Shown: positions 61,242 through 64,000 of the stretch, in pieces
How the letters are laid out: each line of letters starts with the position of its first letter
Numbering within the stretch: position 1 is the stretch's first letter
Assembly (NCBI RefSeq): GCF_900176255.2
Contig: NZ_FXEG02000003.1
Location: 1,635,182-1,699,181, forward strand
Reading direction: 5' to 3'
DNA from: Mycobacterium ahvazicum
GTDB lineage: Bacteria; Actinomycetota; Actinomycetes; Mycobacteriales; Mycobacteriaceae
Length of the DNA stretch: 64,000 bases
Made by a program: the position numbers and the translations under genes
The notes under the pieces: generated by a model
Told to the model about the DNA's origin: nothing
Databases searched by the model: none
The model's input: the letters and a program-made list of their open reading frames with translations, nothing else

Positions 61242-63475
61242 CCACACCGATGGACCCACCGCCGCCCCGGGGCGCGGCCTCATCCCCGGTCGCGGTCAGT
61301 TCCTGGCAGTCCCAATGGGCCCGAGTGCCCGGGCAGTGGCGTAAGCCCGTCTATCCGATCGACACCGCACCCTTCCAGGAGGTGTTCCTGCGCAACCAGT
61401 TCTACCTGCGGGGCAACCGCGCCGGGGCCGCCCACGACTTCACCCCCGCCGCACCACCGCGATTCGCCGAGGAAATCGCTTGGTGGGTGTGGTGGTGCTG
61501 GGATCAGCAGCTGCGCAAGATCGAGCCGTCGCTGCTGGCGTGGCTGGTGCGCACCCTGCCCGCGGCCATCTCCGAGCACACCACCCGCACCGGCGCTGCG
61601 CCCACTAGTATCGCCGAGCTCGATCCCACCGAGCTGATCCGCCAGGCCGCGTTGAGCTTTCAGCGCCGCAACAACCGGCTGCCCTCACCCGGATCGCGGC
61701 GCAACATCAGCCACCTCATCGAACACCTGCACTTGAACGTGTCGGTATCGTGCACCGACACCCCGTGGTGGGCCCACGACATCTGGGATCTGCGCGCCGA
61801 TCCCCGCATCCCGCAACGCCCGCACGAACCCTGCCACGACCAGACGGTGCGGCTGCGCGGGATCACCCCAGACTGGCTGCGCGAAGGCCTGCGGTTCTGG
61901 CTGCGCAGCGCCCTGACCTACGACCTGCTCACCTGGTCCTCGGTCGTTGACCGGGCCCGCAACCTCGGCTCGCAGCTGGGCCACTTCGCCACCACCGCAG
62001 GTCATCTGCAAGACCCCTTGATCAGCACCGACCCCGACCAGCTGCGCACGGTGTTCCTCGACTACCTCGACTACCTGCGCTCACCGCAGGCCGCCACCCA
62101 TTCCGAGCGGCTCACCTCCGACACGGTCGCTAGCCTGCAAGCCCAAACCCAGTCGTTCTACACGTTCATGCACGACCACGCCGCCGAGGCAGCGACGGCC
62201 ACCGCCACGGCACGCTGGCGCGACATCACCCTGACCCACACGGCGTTATGGTCGCCCATCAACGCCCCCAAACACCGCCGCCGCGCACGCGAACTCACCT
62301 GGCATTCCACCGCCGACCTGCAACGCATGCTCGCCTACCTCGACGTTTTGGCCGCAGAACCCAAACAGAAAGTGGTGCTCACCGGCCCCGACGGGGACCT
62401 CTCGGTCCTCGCAGGCCTCGGTGACCCCCAAGCCGCCCGGATCTGGCTGCTGCAAGCACTCACCGGCAGGCGGGCCTCGGAGATCTTGATGCTCGATTAC
62501 GACCCGCTCGAGGCGATCCCGGGCCAGGACCGGCCCGTCGGCACCGAACCCGACAACGGGGCGTTCGTGGCGCGGCTGCGCTATCAACAGACCAAAGTCG
62601 ACGGGATCGTCCCCACCATCCTGGTCGAGCAAGCCATCGTCGACATCATCGGTGAGCAACAACGATGGCTCACCACCAAATACCCTCAGCTGCAATCCAA
62701 ATACCTGTTTCTCGGGCTGAAGAATCAGCACCGCGGGCAACGGCCCCGCTCCTACACCACCTACCGGGCCATGCTCGACAAACTCGACAAGTGCCACACC
62801 CTCACCGACAGCGCCGGGCGGGCACTGCGATTCACCCAAACTCACAGGCTGCGTCACACCCGGGCCACCGAACTGCTCAACGATGGCGTTCCGTTCCACG
62901 TCGTGCAGCGCTACCTCGGCCACAAAAGCCCCGAAATGACCGCCCGCTACGCCGCCACGCTGGCCGCGACCGCCGAAGCGGAATTCCTCAAACACAAGAA
63001 GATCGGGGCACACGGTGCCGACATCGACATCACCCCGCACGACATCTACGAGATGACCCAGCTGGCCGCCCGCACCGACCGCGTCCTGCCCAACGGGGTC
63101 TGTCTGTTGCCCCCGCTCAAACAATGCGACAAAGGCAACGCCTGCCTGGGCTGCGGGCACTTCGCCACCGACACCACACACCTGGACGAACTGCGCGCCC
63201 AGCTCGCCGCGACCGAGGCGCTCATCGCGACACGGCGCGACCAATACCGGCAACGCGCCGGCCGCGAACTTGGTGACGACAACATCTGGATCATCGAACG
63301 ACACCGCGAAATCGACTCGCTGCATGCCATCATCGACCGCCTCGCCGCCACCGCCGACAACTCCGTCGCCGGCCCAGGCACAGGCAAACGACTGCCGCTG
63401 CTGCAGATCCAAACCCGCGGAGCCCACCAATCCGCCCTCGACAAGGCCAGCCGACCCCGCACCGGTGAGCAATGA
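61238..63475 (+). CDS. tnpB: Tyrosine recombinase B of Tn554-like transposon
   Basis: 745 residues from the GTG at 61238. Catalytic residues: Arg in LTGRRASEILML, His-x-x-Arg in THRLRHTRATELL, and His/Tyr in YLGHKSPEMTARYAA. A Cys-rich stretch after it (GVCLLPPLKQCDKGNACLGCGHF) may bind zinc, then a helical tail. Longer than Tn554 TnpB (630). The GTG overlaps the tnpA stop by 4 bases and the gene overlaps tnpC by 4. Confidence 0.93.
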   Translation: MTTPMDPPPPRGAASSPVAVSSWQSQWARVPGQWRKPVYPIDTAPFQEVFLRNQFYLRGNRAGAAHDFTPAAPPRFAEEIAWWVWWCWDQQLRKIEPSLLAWLVRTLPAAISEHTTRTGAAPTSIAELDPTELIRQAALSFQRRNNRLPSPGSRRNISHLIEHLHLNVSVSCTDTPWWAHDIWDLRADPRIPQRPHEPCHDQTVRLRGITPDWLREGLRFWLRSALTYDLLTWSSVVDRARNLGSQLGHFATTAGHLQDPLISTDPDQLRTVFLDYLDYLRSPQAATHSERLTSDTVASLQAQTQSFYTFMHDHAAEAATATATARWRDITLTHTALWSPINAPKHRRRARELTWHSTADLQRMLAYLDVLAAEPKQKVVLTGPDGDLSVLAGLGDPQAARIWLLQALTGRRASEILMLDYDPLEAIPGQDRPVGTEPDNGAFVARLRYQQTKVDGIVPTILVEQAIVDIIGEQQRWLTTKYPQLQSKYLFLGLKNQHRGQRPRSYTTYRAMLDKLDKCHTLTDSAGRALRFTQTHRLRHTRATELLNDGVPFHVVQRYLGHKSPEMTARYAATLAATAEAEFLKHKKIGAHGADIDITPHDIYEMTQLAARTDRVLPNGVCLLPPLKQCDKGNACLGCGHFATDTTHLDELRAQLAATEALIATRRDQYRQRAGRELGDDNIWIIERHREIDSLHAIIDRLAATADNSVAGPGTGKRLPLLQIQTRGAHQSALDKASRPRTGEQ

Positions 63476-63906
63476 CCACACCGCGCTCCACCGACGCGAT
63501 CGTCGCCCACGCCAAGAAGCGCTACGCCGCCACCGAAAACAAGATCGCCAAAGCGATCAAGGACATGCGCCGAAAAGGGCTCACGATCAACCCGCAAACC
63601 GTCGCCAAACACGCACGGGTTTCCCGCAAAAGCGTCTACAACCACAGCAACCTGCTCGACCAGATCCACGCCGAATCAGCCAAACCCACCCTCAACCCGG
63701 CACCCACGACACCCCAGCCCGACACCGAATCCAGCATCGTCACCGCCTTGCGCGAACAACTCCGCACCCAAAAGCAGCGCTACCAGACAGAGATCGCCGA
63801 ACTCAAAGCCGAGAACAAAACCCTCGAACAAGCCCTCGCCACCGCACACGGCGAACTGCACCGCCTCCGCAACACAGCAACACCCACCGCGAGCCAACGT
63901 CGGTGA
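63472..63906 (+). CDS. tnpC: TnpC-like accessory transposition protein (DUF6262 type)
   Basis: 144 residues. A basic N-terminus, an HTH-like segment (NPQTVAKHARVSRKSVYNHSNLL) and a C-terminal coiled coil (LREQLRTQKQRYQTEIAELKAENKTLEQ). Tn554 TnpC (125) has a similar size and sets orientation and frequency of transposition. The last 33 bases of the gene lie inside the 127-bp terminal repeat, so the stop codon is within the mobile-element end. Confidence 0.85.
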   Translation: MTTPRSTDAIVAHAKKRYAATENKIAKAIKDMRRKGLTINPQTVAKHARVSRKSVYNHSNLLDQIHAESAKPTLNPAPTTPQPDTESSIVTALREQLRTQKQRYQTEIAELKAENKTLEQALATAHGELHRLRNTATPTASQRR

Positions 63907-64000
63907 CACCGTTACAGATAACAGTGTCCCCTACGAGAAAACCCCATCTAAAACCCACGTGGGTGACAGTCCTACACACCCCACAACCCGTTACAGATAA
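63874..64000. repeat. 127-bp right end of transposon
   Basis: Reverse complement of 4479-4605 and 51719-51845. Outer CCCGTTACAGATAA at 63987-64000 and inner CCGTTACAGATAA at 63909-63921. It ends exactly at the last base of the window. The identity to the other two copies starts precisely at 63874, inside tnpC. Confidence 0.9.

Larger units (their letters stand above)
51847..64000. mobile_element. Tn554-like transposon with metal-resistance cargo, 12.15 kb
   Basis: Bounded by a 14-bp terminal inverted repeat: TTATCTGTAACGGG (51847-51860) and CCCGTTACAGATAA (63987-64000). The motif recurs 79 bases in from the right end (63909-63921), and a shared TGTGTAGGAC lies near each end (51945-51954; inverted at 63969-63978). 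At the right are three overlapping genes tnpA, tnpB and tnpC with the size order and domain types of Tn554: two tyrosine recombinases plus a small HTH/coiled-coil protein. Cargo: GM-repeat membrane protein, small protein, DUF302, P1B ATPase, CmtR-like regulator, SHOCT protein, cupredoxin, GP-repeat protein, hypothetical, and an XRE-ImmA/IrrE protein. It appears to interrupt cysD. Some assembly doubt remains about its orientation. Confidence 0.8.

Overview
The window reads as the chromosome of a nontuberculous, slow-grower-type Mycobacterium. The gene order murA upstream of rrs, then the atp operon (atpC to atpI), wecA, sua5, prmC, prfA, rpmE, rho, thrB, thrC, hom, lysA, argS and a tRNA-Arg is the order known from M. 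tuberculosis (Rv1315 down to Rv1292), here on the minus strand. Codon use is GC-rich, and several marker proteins have mycobacterial traits: AtpF-delta fusion, MurA with Asp117, long Rho, and secreted DUF732 proteins.

Layout. 1-4605: an F420/luciferase-like oxidoreductase (partial), two VOC proteins, an Rrf2 regulator, cysNC and a 5'-truncated cysD, ending in a 127-bp transposon end (4479-4605). 4606-5186: the 5' part of a 16S rRNA gene, cut off where it meets the transposon end. 5187-5568: rRNA leader and promoters. 5569-29312: the conserved cell wall, ATP synthase, translation and amino-acid block. 29359-46840: an accessory stretch with a condensation-GNAT fusion, a desaturase, two Asp/Asn-hydroxylase paralogues, a secreted serine protease, dehydrogenases, small secreted proteins, a Nudix hydrolase and a K+ channel. 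46837-51845: the opening block again, identical from 47241 on. 51847-64000: a transposon with a Tn554-like trio of recombinase genes (tnpA, tnpB, tnpC) carrying metal-handling cargo: CmtR-like sensor, P1B ATPase, DUF302 protein, cupredoxin, and Met/Gly/Pro-repeat proteins.

The sequence carries strong marks of mis-assembly. Bases 1-4605 equal 47241-51845 exactly. The same 127-bp end sequence occurs at three places, one of them the very last 127 bases. The 16S fragment is mycobacterial at its 5' end but enterobacterial-like in the V3-V4 part. I take the 4605/4606 junction and probably the 51845/51847 junction as scaffold joins, not biology. The gene content on either side is still sound.

Biologically the most interesting region is the transposon. 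It seems to have cut cysD, removing the PP-loop half of ATP sulfurylase, and it carries a compact envelope metal-resistance set built around unusual Met-rich repeats (GGMMGPGG type).
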